Source: Oribacterium sp. C9
Lineage (GTDB): Bacteria > Bacillota > Clostridia > Lachnospirales > Lachnospiraceae
Length of the DNA stretch: 64,000 nt
Reading direction: 5' to 3'
NCBI RefSeq assembly: GCF_002007235.1
Contig: NZ_MUHW01000006.1
Location: forward strand, 1 to 64,000
Below the pieces are notes generated by a model. The model saw only the letters and a program-made list of their open reading frames with translations, was not told the DNA's origin and did no database searches. This document shows positions 7,775-16,138 of this stretch, piece by piece. Positions within the stretch are counted from its first letter, which is position 1, and every line of letters starts with the position of its first letter. A program made the position numbers and the translations under genes.

Positions 7775-8884
7775 ATGTCAGAAGATAATAGAATAGTTTT
7801 GGAAGATCGTGAAACTACAGATGTTGAAACACTTGATTATTCAAGCGTGTCTTCTAATAATGATACAAACTATACAGAGCTTGATGGCGGTTCTGATGCC
7901 ATCATAAAAAATACAGCTGCCGACATTAACATCGGTATAAGCTCCGGAAGCGATGACTTCGCTGATGAGGAAATCTCGGAAGAGGATCTTTCCGAAGAAG
8001 ATAAGGAAGCCAGATCTCTCGATATGGAGGCTCTTTCCAATCTTGAGAACATATCTGCAGACGATCCTGTACGAATCTATCTCAAGGAGATCGGAAGCTA
8101 TCCTCTGCTCACACCTGAAAGAGAGCATGATCTCGCTGTAAGATGCAAGAACGGCGACTTAAGTGCGAAGCAGGAGCTGGTAGAATGTAACCTTCGTCTC
8201 GTTGTTTCCATCGCAAAGCGTTACACAGGCAGAGGCATGAATTTCCTCGATCTTATTCAGGAGGGAAACATCGGCCTCATGCGTGGAGTTGAAAAGTTTG
8301 AACCGGACAGAGGCTTCAAGCTTTCTACCTATGCGACATGGTGGATCCGTCAGTCCATAGCAAGAGCCCTTGCGGACCAGTCCAGAACCATCCGTGTTCC
8401 TGTACATATGGTTGAGCTCATCAATAAAATAAAGAAGACCTCACGTCAGCTGGCATTGGAACTTGGTCACGAGCCTACAACCCAGGATCTGAGCATCGCA
8501 CTTGATATCCCTGAGGAAAGAATTCAGGAGGTCATCAATTACGACGCAGGCCCTGCTTCACTGGACAGCAAGGTAGGTGAGGATGAAGATTCGGATCTCG
8601 GATCCTTCATCGCGGATGATAAGATCACATCACCCGAGCAGAATATCAACAATGTAATGATGAAGCAGCAGCTCGACAAGATCCTCGTTAATCTCAGCGA
8701 CAGAGAGCGAGAGGTCCTTGAGATGCGTTACGGTCTTGTGGATGGTCACGAAAGGACCCTTGAGGAGATCGGAACCATTTATCACGTAACCAGAGAGCGT
8801 ATCCGTCAGATCGAGAACAAGGCATTACATAAACTCCAGAATCCAAAGTACAAGCGTGAGCTGGACGGATTCCTTGAGTCATAA
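7775..8884 (+). CDS. rpoD: Primary-type RNA polymerase sigma-70 factor
   Basis: 369 residues. An acidic N-terminal segment (1-85, Asp/Glu/Ser-rich) replaces a classical region 1.1. Then come region 1.2 ([17 protein letters not shown], near 91), region 2 with [10 protein letters not shown] and the -10-binding [11 protein letters not shown], region 3, and a complete region 4 ([15 protein letters not shown] and [10 protein letters not shown]). This is the RpoD/SigA architecture, not an ECF or sporulation sigma. There is no dnaG next to it as is usual in Firmicutes, so it may be a replicon-borne second copy or the relocated main gene. A weak TAGG lies upstream of the ATG. A terminator follows at 8899. 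Confidence 0.93.
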   Translation: MSEDNRIVLEDRETTDVETLDYSSVSSNNDTNYTELDGGSDAIIKNTAADINIGISSGSDDFADEEISEEDLSEEDKEARSLDMEALSNLENISADDPVRIYLKEIGSYPLLTPEREHDLAVRCKNGDLSAKQELVECNLRLVVSIAKRYTGRGMNFLDLIQEGNIGLMRGVEKFEPDRGFKLSTYATWWIRQSIARALADQSRTIRVPVHMVELINKIKKTSRQLALELGHEPTTQDLSIALDIPEERIQEVINYDAGPASLDSKVGEDEDSDLGSFIADDKITSPEQNINNVMMKQQLDKILVNLSDREREVLEMRYGLVDGHERTLEEIGTIYHVTRERIRQIENKALHKLQNPKYKRELDGFLES

Positions 8885-8898
8885 GTATTTTTAAATTC

Positions 8899-8931
8899 GG
8901 CTTTCTGTTATAAAATAGCAGAAAGCTTTTT
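8899..8931 (+). terminator. Terminator after rpoD
   Basis: GCTTTCTG/CAGAAAGC stem (8900-8907/8919-8926) followed by TTTTTC-type tail. Confidence 0.8.
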
Positions 8932-8955
8932 CTGTATTTTTTTAAGAGGTAATAA

Positions 8956-9336
8956 ATGAACGAAAAGCAAACACGTAAATTCGGAAATTCCGGAAAATCT
9001 TCAAAAAGCGGCAACAGACCAGGCTCCTTCGGAAAGAAGCCTTCTTCAAAGGGCGCAAAGGGAAAGCCCGGTACAGCAGGGAAGCCTTTCTACCAGACAA
9101 AAATCAAGGGTAAATCCGGCGCTCAGGTCGGAGATTATGTCATGATCTCTGACGGAAAGAAGAAGATCACAACACGTATCAATCTGCCAAACCATCCGTT
9201 TGCCAAGAAGGAAGTAGGTGAAATGGTAGTTATAAAGGGCGTGGAATGGTATCTCATCAGAATCTTCATTCAGGGAACAGCAGCCTATAACAAGATTTTT
9301 GATGCCGACACCCAGCGCGAACACTTTGGATACTAA
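8956..9336 (+). CDS. Hypothetical basic protein with disordered Lys/Gly/Ser tail
   Basis: 126 residues, not recognised. Residues 1-45 are Lys/Gly/Ser/Pro-rich and probably disordered; 50-126 look like a compact domain (GDYVMISDGKKKITTRINLP, then a hydrophobic VEWYLIRIFIQG). The charge pattern would suit nucleic-acid binding, but there is no named motif. AAGAGG precedes the ATG. The 9348 gene starts 11 bases after its stop with GGAGG in between, so the two form an operon. Confidence 0.75.
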   Translation: MNEKQTRKFGNSGKSSKSGNRPGSFGKKPSSKGAKGKPGTAGKPFYQTKIKGKSGAQVGDYVMISDGKKKITTRINLPNHPFAKKEVGEMVVIKGVEWYLIRIFIQGTAAYNKIFDADTQREHFGY

Positions 9337-9347
9337 ACGGAGGGCCA

Positions 9348-10832
9348 ATGTCTACATCTTTATTTGAACTTATCAGCGATAACATCCAGACAAATGATAT
9401 GCTTCCGGAAGGGTTCCGCCTCTCGGGAGATACATTGACACAATCTCAGGAAAAAGTGCGTCTCGTAGACGGAGCTCTGGACGGCATGTATCTCTTTCAT
9501 AATCTGCCGGGAAACAGCGAGATCGAAGGGCTGATCGAGATCATCAATGAAGCTTCACAGCATGATTTCGACGCTGCAGACTATGATCTCCACGATTTCT
9601 TTTCCGATAAAGACTGCCGTATGCTGCCTTTGGTCGAGAAAATAGAGCAGTGGGTCAATGACAACACCGATACTATAGATGCTGAAGCGCTTTTTGAGTT
9701 TGCTGCAAACATCATAGTAAAAACGGGCAACCCGGAATGTCTCAAGTTCGCACTAGTTTTACTCGAAATGATGGACACCGACGACAATGATGCAGTAAAG
9801 GATGTTGTGCGCACCCTTGCCCGCTCGGATGAGCTCACACTTTTCTCTATCTTCGTAGCCGAGACCTGGAAGGACTCAACTGAAGCCATCCTTGATTTTG
9901 CAAAGCACACAAGAGGATGGGGACGAATCCACGCAGTTGAGCACATAGATGCCACATCAGGAAAAGTCAAGGACTGGCTCTTCCATGAGGGAGTAAAGAA
10001 TACCATCGGCGCTGCTTATTCAGCCCGTACAGTGGCTGAGAAGATCTGCCTGGGAAAAGTATTTGCAAATCCTGCATTTAACTCTGACGACTATCTGCTG
10101 GCCCGTCCTATCATGGAAGGCCTTCTCAATGAAGGATCACTTCAGGGCATAAGCTCCATGAAGGACAGAAGCGAGATCATCGGAGGATATCTGAAGCAGT
10201 CAGAAAACAGAGCCCATACACCGGAAACTGTGGCAACTCTTCTCGATATCAGAGATTATCTCAGCAATAACATATTTGCCGAATCCGGAAAGCTCAGTGA
10301 CAGTCTCGAAAAGCTGCTGAATTCTGATTCCATCAAGGCTTCTGTACAGCAGTTCATAGCAGAGAAGAAGGGCTTCCGCCTTGCCTGCCGTATGGGCATA
10401 GACTGCCGTGATGAGATCATAAGCGCCATGTCTGAGGATTTTGCCGCACATGCGTCTCTGGTAGACATTCTTCCAAAGGATACAGACACCCTCGGAAAGC
10501 TTTTTGCGATCTACAGAGAAAAGCTTCCTCTTCAGATGATGGCATCCGGTCCTAAGGATAACCTCGGCATAGGAGAGGAGTATCGTCCTTATCATCAGCT
10601 CAGCTTCCTGGTGCAGAACCTTGCGGACACAGCCGGAGAGGGCGAAGACTTCATCATCTATTCTCTGAACTGTCCTGTTAATGCCAACCGCCAGATGGCT
10701 CTCAGCACACTTGAGGAATGGCTGAAGGACGATTATGTTCCGTCCACCGCTGTTAAAAACGCGGTATGGAAGCTGAAGGAGCAGGAGCCCGCTGAAGATA
10801 TACGGAATCTTCTGGAGAAGATAAAGATATAA
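9348..10832 (+). CDS. Large helical hypothetical protein
   Basis: 494 residues, soluble, almost entirely helical, with repeated Leu/Ala helix pairs resembling a HEAT/ARM-type solenoid (for example KFALVLLEMMDTDDNDAVKD and MALSTLEEWLKDD near the C-terminus). No catalytic motif, signal or membrane segment. CGGAGG precedes the ATG and it is coupled to the upstream basic protein. The 3' end abuts the replication origin; a terminator containing iteron copies follows at 10946. Confidence 0.75.
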   Translation: MSTSLFELISDNIQTNDMLPEGFRLSGDTLTQSQEKVRLVDGALDGMYLFHNLPGNSEIEGLIEIINEASQHDFDAADYDLHDFFSDKDCRMLPLVEKIEQWVNDNTDTIDAEALFEFAANIIVKTGNPECLKFALVLLEMMDTDDNDAVKDVVRTLARSDELTLFSIFVAETWKDSTEAILDFAKHTRGWGRIHAVEHIDATSGKVKDWLFHEGVKNTIGAAYSARTVAEKICLGKVFANPAFNSDDYLLARPIMEGLLNEGSLQGISSMKDRSEIIGGYLKQSENRAHTPETVATLLDIRDYLSNNIFAESGKLSDSLEKLLNSDSIKASVQQFIAEKKGFRLACRMGIDCRDEIISAMSEDFAAHASLVDILPKDTDTLGKLFAIYREKLPLQMMASGPKDNLGIGEEYRPYHQLSFLVQNLADTAGEGEDFIIYSLNCPVNANRQMALSTLEEWLKDDYVPSTAVKNAVWKLKEQEPAEDIRNLLEKIKI

Positions 10833-10945
10833 TGAGAAAAATGAAAGTACGGATCTCAGCGCAACACTTTCATGATATATAACACAATTACGGTTTCATA
10901 TTCCGACTTTATAACATTATTACGGTCTGAACTTATATCATCATG

Positions 10946-10979
10946 ACGGTATCACCTTTCGGGGTGGTACCGTTTTTTT
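10946..10979 (+). terminator. Terminator built from two opposed iteron copies
   Basis: An 11-bp stem (10946-10956/10963-10973, one G-T pair) with a six-base loop and a run of seven Ts. Its arms are parts of the iteron variants at 10935 and 10969. Confidence 0.8.
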
Positions 10980-11523
10980 GTTATATGTCATTTACCGTAA
11001 TTTTGTTATGTGTTGGATTTTCTATCCCGAAACAGACATCACCGGACTGTTTTTCACCGTATATATGTTATAAGTTCCTTCAGAAGAGGGTGTCGAAAGC
11101 ATCAATGATTCAAAAATATGATATAAAAAACAGAAGAAGAGACAGCATCACGATAGATATAACAAAATTACGGCTTACATTTTTCTTACAATTGAAATTG
11201 TGGCCCGAGCTTTAACACATTAATCCGATAAATACCGTATTTTAGTTATATTACAAGCAATCATGTAGGATAAAACCTGTTCTGGGTAACTAAAATACAC
11301 TCGTAATTGTGTCACTTTTTCGGAATGAAATATTATCTCTTTCTTTCCACGCATCCCGGTGTGTCTACCGTAAATATGTTATGTGTCTAAAATAAGCACT
11401 TATTTATAACAAAATTACGGCTTAATTATTCTTTACGAAACCACCGTCATTGTGTTATCTTATCAATCCTGTGACCGTAATTTTGTTATAAGACGATTTC
11501 AACAAAAATGAGAAGCATAATTA

Positions 11524-11634
11524 GTGCGATTTGACGAGGCAGGCATAAAAATCGACTCAACTTTCAGCGTAAGCGGGTCAAATAACGGAAAATCATATTA
11601 CGATTATGACTTTTTCAAGGGTACGGGATCATAG
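11524..11634 (+). CDS. Possible small protein or gene remnant in the origin
   Basis: A 36-residue frame from a GTG (MRFDEAGIKIDSTFS... ending GTGS) with natural-looking composition, unlike its surroundings; GAGAAG lies about ten bases upstream. It occupies the only 190-bp gap in the iterons. It may be the tail of a lost gene. No homology recognised. Confidence 0.25.
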   Translation: MRFDEAGIKIDSTFSVSGSNNGKSYYDYDFFKGTGS

Positions 11635-11685
11635 CAGATGATTTTACAGGATCGTGATCCACGGGTGAGAGCGCTGATTTTTTAG

Positions 11686-11764
11686 ACCGTAAATCTGTTA
11701 TGTTAGACCGTCATTGTGTTAGACCTCGCCGTAAATTTGTTATGGGTCACCGTAATTATGTTAT
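11686..11764 (+). repeat. Core iteron array, 4 copies at 21-bp period
   Basis: Copies begin at 11686, 11707, 11728 and 11749, all on one strand and exactly 21 bp apart (two helical turns), so bound Rep molecules would lie on one face. Confidence 0.9.
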
Positions 11765-11767
11765 TTA

Positions 11768-11776
11768 TGTGGACAA
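11768..11776 (-). promoter_or_regulatory. DnaA-box-like site
   Basis: TGTGGACAA, the complement of TTGTCCACA, one base from the classic TTATCCACA. It lies four bases after the iteron array and about 30 bases before an AT-only stretch that could be the unwinding element. Confidence 0.55.
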
Positions 11777-12004
11777 AAAACGACGTAATTCTGCGGTTTT
11801 TTGTATTAAATAATATAAATATATATAATATTAAATAAATCAAATAAAAAACCAACTCTCAAAAAATAGAAACGTGCACGCGAAAAAAACACAGGTAACA
11901 AAAGCAAAAAATATAAGTGTTGTATGTCAGGTCATAGACATTGGCATGAAAGGATAATGCAACTTTCGCGATGCTGCGGTGAAAAATCAGATCAGAATAG
12001 AGAT

Positions 12005-12051
12005 ATAACAAAATTACGGTCATTGATTTTTAGAGTTTTGAGTTTTACTAT
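12005..12051 (+). promoter_or_regulatory. rep promoter with adjacent iteron
   Basis: TTGATT (12023-12028), 17-bp spacer, TACTAT (12046-12051). A perfect inverted iteron (12005-12020) ends two bases before the -35, a placement that would let Rep autoregulate. Confidence 0.6.
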
Positions 12052-12084
12052 ATTGACATGTAAACGTGAAACGGAGTTTTGCAG

Positions 12085-12936
12085 ATGGCAACTTATAAGA
12101 CGCAAAAACAGAAGATGGACGATCAGCGTACATATCTGGTTGTTAAGGATAACGCACTTATTCAGAAGGCGAAGTACAACCTTACCGCTAACGAACAGAA
12201 ACTCGTAAATTATGTTATCACCATGATCAAGCCGGGTGAGGAAGAGTTCAAGAAGTACGAGATCAGAGCATTGGATTTTGCCAGACTTTGCGGTATCGAT
12301 CCGAAAAATGTGTATCGTGATTTCAGAAATATGATCGATTCCATAGACGAGAAGGCATTCTGGGTAAATATTGACAACAGAGTCATAAAATTAAGATGGT
12401 TCAACGAGCCTGAATACAATGAGCGTAAGGGAACCATCAGTCTGATCCTCGACAGCCGTATCAAGACCTATCTTCTCGGAATTCAGAACAATTTTACGGA
12501 ATACGAGCTTTACAATATCCTTTCCATGACCAGCAAGTACTCACCGCGTCTTTACGAGCTTGCGAAGTCATATGCCTATAAGGGACATGTTGACATATCG
12601 ATCGATGCATTGAGAGAGAATCTGATGGCGGATGTATACAGTGCTTTTGGAAATTTCAAGCAGAGGGTCCTTTCTCCGGCTATCAAGGAGATCAATGAAT
12701 ACACTGATATTACGGTATCCTATGACTGTATCACCGATAAGGGTGAGCTGGTTAAGGGAAAGCTTCAGGGAAAACGTATCACTCATATAAGATTATATAT
12801 AGAGAATAAGGATACTCTGGATCGTTTTGCTACATATAACAAGACTGTAAGCAAGATAGAAAAGCGTAATCTGCAGTTTAAGGGGCAGCTGACACTCAAT
12901 TTTGATGAGTCAGGATCTCTGGTAGAAATCGCCTGA
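12085..12936 (+). CDS. rep: Rep_3-family replication initiator
   Basis: 283-residue iteron-binding initiator. The N-terminal winged-helix shows the family signature (LTANEQKLVNYVITMIKPG near residue 40) and a second helical signature SKYSPRLYELAKSYA near 155, followed by a second winged helix and a C-terminal tail. Such proteins bind origin iterons as monomers and repress their own promoter as dimers. The ATG at 12085 is chosen because ACGGAG is eight to nine bases upstream; an in-frame TTG at 12079 is an alternative. Next to the iteron region; terminator at 13040. Confidence 0.92.
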   Translation: MATYKTQKQKMDDQRTYLVVKDNALIQKAKYNLTANEQKLVNYVITMIKPGEEEFKKYEIRALDFARLCGIDPKNVYRDFRNMIDSIDEKAFWVNIDNRVIKLRWFNEPEYNERKGTISLILDSRIKTYLLGIQNNFTEYELYNILSMTSKYSPRLYELAKSYAYKGHVDISIDALRENLMADVYSAFGNFKQRVLSPAIKEINEYTDITVSYDCITDKGELVKGKLQGKRITHIRLYIENKDTLDRFATYNKTVSKIEKRNLQFKGQLTLNFDESGSLVEIA

Positions 12937-13039
12937 AGATACAGAAGGCGTAGGAATATTTGATATCGGTTTGTGTCATGGAAGAGACATATTCGAATGA
13001 AAACAGCTTATAAGGATATTATTTTACTACAAATTTAAG

Positions 13040-13068
13040 TGGATGCAATAAAATGCGTCCATTTTTTT
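13040..13068 (+). terminator. Terminator after rep
   Basis: TGGATGCA/TGCGTCCA stem (13040-13047/13054-13061) followed by seven Ts. Confidence 0.85.
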
Positions 13069-13089
13069 ATACTTTTTTTCAAAAAAGAC

Positions 13090-13117
13090 TAGACATGCAA
13101 TAAAAAAACGCTATAAT
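13090..13117 (+). promoter_or_regulatory. Promoter of rpoA
   Basis: TAGACA (13090-13095), 16-bp spacer, perfect TATAAT (13112-13117). Leaves a leader of about 100 bases before rpoA, with AGAGG 10 bases before the start. Confidence 0.75.
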
Positions 13118-13226
13118 AGAATAGCTTGATTCTAAAAATAGCGGTAGTCTGTAAATCGATAGATGAAGCGCTTAGATCATGTGCTACTATGTTGTTTCAG
13201 CGATTCTAATATAAAGAGGTAGGGTA

Positions 13227-14177
13227 ATGGCAGTAGAAATCAAACCGGTTCTCGAAGTTGAGGAAATCTCAGATGATAAGAAGTTTGGACGTTTTGTATG
13301 CGCACCACTTGCAAAGGGTGAGGGTACAGTTATCGGAAATTCTTTAAGACGTATTCTTCTTTCATCAATGCCTGGCGCTGCAGTTAGCGAGGTAAAAATT
13401 GATGGAGTTTATCATGAGTTTTCATCCATCCCTGGTGTTAAGGAAGATGTCAGCGATATCATCCTTAACTTAAAGAAGCTTGCAATTAAAAATACATCAT
13501 CAAGCGACGATCCTGTTATGGCGTACATTGACTATGCCGGAGAGGGTATCGTTCGTGGTTCTGATATCAAGGTTACTTCAGAAGTAGAGATCGTAAACAA
13601 GGATCAGGTCATTGCTACACTTTCAGGTAAGGAAGCAAGACTTTATATGGAGATAAAGATGACAAAGGGTCGTGGTTATGACGGTGCCAACACTCGTGAC
13701 CGCAGCGATCTTCCTATCGGTGTCATCGCAGTTGATTCTATCTATTGCCCTGTAGTCAGAGTAAATATGGTCATCGATCCGATCGAGGGAACCAACGAAG
13801 AGAAGCTTACTCTCGATGTTACCACAAACGGAACTATGGCTCCTGACGATGCAGTTTCTCTTTCTGCCCGTATTCTTGACTCACATCTTAAGCTTTTTGC
13901 TGACATGGATGTCAATGTTGAGAGCGAGGTTAAGGTTGAGGACGCAGGAAATAGCGATTCTAACGATCTTATGAACATGAACATCGATGAGCTCGAGCTC
14001 AGTGTTCGTTCTTATAATTGTCTTAAGAGAGCAGGCATCAACACTGTTGGTGATCTCTGCAGTAAGAATCTTGAGGATCTTTCAAAGGTTCGTAATATGG
14101 GTCGTAAGTCAATCGACGAGATCCTTGGTAAGCTTGAGTCCATGGGACTTGTACTCAGCAGCAGAGATGCAGAGTAA
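13227..14177 (+). CDS. rpoA: DNA-directed RNA polymerase alpha subunit
   Basis: 316 residues, full length. The N-terminal assembly domain carries the hallmark GNSLRRILLSSMPGAAV and EFSSIPGVKEDV; the C-terminal DNA/activator-binding domain has SVRSYNCLKRAGINTVGDL and VRNMGRKSIDEI. It should dimerise and nucleate RNA polymerase. Normally rpoA lies between rpsD and rplQ; here it has its own promoter and terminator beside rep, with no ribosomal genes. It lacks the usual MFDFE-type opening, starting MAVEIKPVLEVEEIS. Either a second, replicon-specific alpha or a relocated single copy. Confidence 0.97.
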   Translation: MAVEIKPVLEVEEISDDKKFGRFVCAPLAKGEGTVIGNSLRRILLSSMPGAAVSEVKIDGVYHEFSSIPGVKEDVSDIILNLKKLAIKNTSSSDDPVMAYIDYAGEGIVRGSDIKVTSEVEIVNKDQVIATLSGKEARLYMEIKMTKGRGYDGANTRDRSDLPIGVIAVDSIYCPVVRVNMVIDPIEGTNEEKLTLDVTTNGTMAPDDAVSLSARILDSHLKLFADMDVNVESEVKVEDAGNSDSNDLMNMNIDELELSVRSYNCLKRAGINTVGDLCSKNLEDLSKVRNMGRKSIDEILGKLESMGLVLSSRDAE

Positions 14178-14193
14178 TTGAATTTCGGTAAAC

Positions 14194-14209
14194 ATAACAA
14201 AAAGACGGT
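14194..14209 (-). repeat. Dispersed iteron-like motif, copy 5
   Basis: ATAACAAAAAGACGGT, partly overlapping the left arm of the rpoA terminator. Confidence 0.65.
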
Positions 14210-14236
14210 TTCCTATGACTGGAAGCCGTTTTTTTT
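14205..14236 (+). terminator. Terminator after rpoA
   Basis: ACGGTTTCC/GGAAGCCGT stem (14205-14213/14221-14229) followed by eight Ts. Confidence 0.9.
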
Positions 14237-14239
14237 ATG

Positions 14240-14291
14240 CGCGATACGGCCTTCAGACGAATACTTGTATTCATTTGAAGGCCAACGCGTC
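14240..14291. repeat. Long imperfect hairpin after the rpoA terminator
   Basis: GGCCTTCA/TGAAGGCC (14248-14255/14276-14283) with inner GAATAC/TATTC-type pairing and outer CGCG pairs. No T-run. Purpose unknown. Confidence 0.5.
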
Positions 14292-14447
14292 ATCGTGTGG
14301 GGGGATGAAATCCGCACTACGCGATTTTTATAAAGCCGTTACTGGACATCTGTGGATGGCTCATGATTGAAAGTACTATTGAAATATGCGAAAATTAGGT
14401 CACTATTACGTTATTATGATGTAAATTTAATCATAGGGATTTTATTT

Positions 14448-15386
14448 ATGAATGAATCTGACAGAAATTACAGCTATACAATCGAAGAGAACCGGATGAG
14501 CCGGATGATGAAAGACATGCGGGCGGAAATCGCGAGACAGCGGCCGGTGGTCCCTTTCACCGAATCGGATATAGATATGGTTCGCAGGCAGGCACAAAAG
14601 ATAGGAAATGTGAAGATGCTGGCGGATCCTGAGGGCTGGTATGTTGCCATGGTTTTGTCCGGATATTTAACGAAGGATAAGGACCAGAGACTTTATCTTT
14701 CTGACATTTTACATGCGCATTTAAGCGGTATTTCATCGAGTCTCGTGTATACAGATCCATATTATCGAAATATAATGATTCCCGATGATCTGACCTTGGG
14801 AAATCATCATTTTGCCACACTTTCATACGATCAGGGAGAAATAATAGAGTTAAATCCTGATATGGTTGAGGGAATGTATGTACCTCATTACGGATATCTG
14901 AGGGAAGCTCTGGAAGTCCCCTGTATCACTGAGGATAAGCCTGAGGAAGCTGTCTGGATGAGTCTGTCTCCCGGTGAGATCATTACCATGAAAGAGGATA
15001 TCGACAATGCTAAAGGCAGGCTTCTGACACTTGGTCTCGGGCTTTCGTACTACGCATATATGACGGCCAGAAAAGCTTCGGTTTCTTCTGTTACGGTCAT
15101 AGAGAGAGAGGCAGAGACCATAGAGCTGTTTGAGAATTATATACGTCTACAGCTCGGGAAAGATGAAGCCGGGAGAGACATTGCCGAAAAGATAAGGATC
15201 ATACAGGCAGATGCCTTTGATTTCATGGAGACCGTAAAAGATGGGGAATATGATTACATTTTCGCGGATCTTTGGGAAGGTCCATATGACGGCAAGCCCA
15301 TGTATCACAGAATAAAGGGAATGACTGAGGGATTCAGAAAGACGGAAGTACACTACTGGATACTGCCGCAGATGTTATCGATATGA
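14448..15386 (+). CDS. SAM-dependent methyltransferase-like protein
   Basis: 312 residues. A C-terminal Rossmann part resembles spermidine-synthase-like methyltransferases: glycine loop LLTLGLGLSYYAYM, acidic strand end TVIEREAETIELF, then IIQADAFDFM and YDYIFADLWEG. The N-terminal 150 residues are unrecognised. The Gly loop (GLGLS) is less Gly-rich than usual, so SAM binding is likely but not certain. The ATG at 14448 with AGGGA upstream is preferred to an ATG at 14367. The Nudix gene starts 22 bases after the stop. Confidence 0.7.
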   Translation: MNESDRNYSYTIEENRMSRMMKDMRAEIARQRPVVPFTESDIDMVRRQAQKIGNVKMLADPEGWYVAMVLSGYLTKDKDQRLYLSDILHAHLSGISSSLVYTDPYYRNIMIPDDLTLGNHHFATLSYDQGEIIELNPDMVEGMYVPHYGYLREALEVPCITEDKPEEAVWMSLSPGEIITMKEDIDNAKGRLLTLGLGLSYYAYMTARKASVSSVTVIEREAETIELFENYIRLQLGKDEAGRDIAEKIRIIQADAFDFMETVKDGEYDYIFADLWEGPYDGKPMYHRIKGMTEGFRKTEVHYWILPQMLSI

Positions 15387-15408
15387 AGAGAGTAAAGGAG
15401 ATCGGATT

Positions 15409-15891
15409 TTGGCTATACTTACAACCTTATGCTATATAGAAAATGATGAGCAGTATCTGATGCTTCATCGAACCAAAAAGAAGAATGACCTGAATGAAGG
15501 TAAGTGGATCGGTGTAGGAGGAAAATTCGAAAAGGATGAGAGTCCCGAGGAATGTCTCCTTCGGGAGGTCAGAGAAGAGACTGGCTATACATTGACATCC
15601 TGGAGATATCGAGGGATAGTGACGTTTATTTCAGGAAGAGCAGAGACGGAGTACATGCATCTTTTCACGGCGGACGGATTCACCGGGAATCAGGTAGTAT
15701 GTAACGAAGGAGAGCTAAAGTGGGTAGATAAAAAAGAGGTTCCTGAGCTCAATGTCTGGCCCGGTGACCGCATATTCCTCAGGCTTCTTCTGGAGAGGGA
15801 CAGCTTCTTTTCTCTGAAGCTTGTATATGATGCGGAGGACAGACTTCTGGAGGCGAAGCTGGATGGAGAGGAATATGACATGCCAATATGA
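15409..15891 (+). CDS. Nudix hydrolase (8-oxo-dGTP diphosphatase-like)
   Basis: 160 residues with a complete Nudix box: GGKFEKDESPEECLLREV followed by REETGY, which supplies the metal-binding glutamates. The length and the preceding KWIGVGGK fit MutT-type pool-cleaning enzymes that hydrolyse oxidised nucleoside triphosphates. The start is TTG at 15409 with AAAGGAG 10 bases upstream; no earlier ATG fits. Likely co-transcribed with the methyltransferase-like gene. Confidence 0.88.
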   Translation: MAILTTLCYIENDEQYLMLHRTKKKNDLNEGKWIGVGGKFEKDESPEECLLREVREETGYTLTSWRYRGIVTFISGRAETEYMHLFTADGFTGNQVVCNEGELKWVDKKEVPELNVWPGDRIFLRLLLERDSFFSLKLVYDAEDRLLEAKLDGEEYDMPI

Positions 15892-16138
15892 CATATGGCG
15901 GATTCTGCAGGGATACGGAGTATAGCGTCAGACCTTCGTGGCTTGTTCCTAGTTTCCGAAGGAGACTTGCCATATAACACCATTTCCGGCGAAGAACATT
16001 AAATTATCGGTGTTTCCGGAGAGTATGTAAGGCTCTCTTTAGTGTTTTGGGAGTGTGGAACGATTCCGAAGGCGATGTTGACATTCACATTAGAAACTTT
16101 TTGATATTAATCCTGGAAAATACAGGTGGAGGCAAGAA
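15892..16138 (+). other. Intergenic region with pairing potential
   Basis: No gene seen. ATATGGC/GCCATAT (15893/15969) can close a structure containing CCTTCG/CGAAGG (15933/15957); CCGAAGG-type sequence recurs near 16064. May be a leader of the phosphatase gene. It does not match a cobalamin riboswitch. Confidence 0.35.

Larger units (their letters stand above)
10879..12020. other. Replication origin region with iterons
   Basis: At least 17 copies of RCCGTAAnnnTGTTAT or close variants: minus orientation at 10879, 10911, 10935, 11159, 11406 and 12005; plus at 10969, 10994, 11056, 11234, 11367, 11443, 11474, 11686, 11707, 11728 and 11749. It adjoins a Rep_3 initiator gene, includes a DnaA-box-like site (11768) and an AT-rich tract (about 11805-11860). 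Iterons plus adjacent rep are the hallmark of theta-replicating iteron replicons. Two longer ORFs inside (10943-11215 and 11924-12208) look like noise. Confidence 0.9.

Noticed and set aside
10943-11215. 90-residue open frame in the origin region
   Set aside because: It runs across several iterons and a terminator, and its composition is that of AT-rich noise.
10879-12020. CRISPR array
   Set aside because: The 16-bp repeats have mixed orientation and irregular spacing, no cas genes, and match iterons.
11924-12208. 94-residue open frame before and overlapping rep
   Set aside because: It overlaps rep in another frame, has no ribosome site and low-quality composition.
15933-15975. Possible cobalamin riboswitch upstream of the phosphatase and cbiD
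   Set aside because: CCGAAGGAGACTTGCC recalls the 3' part, but the conserved GCCACTG box and core are absent.
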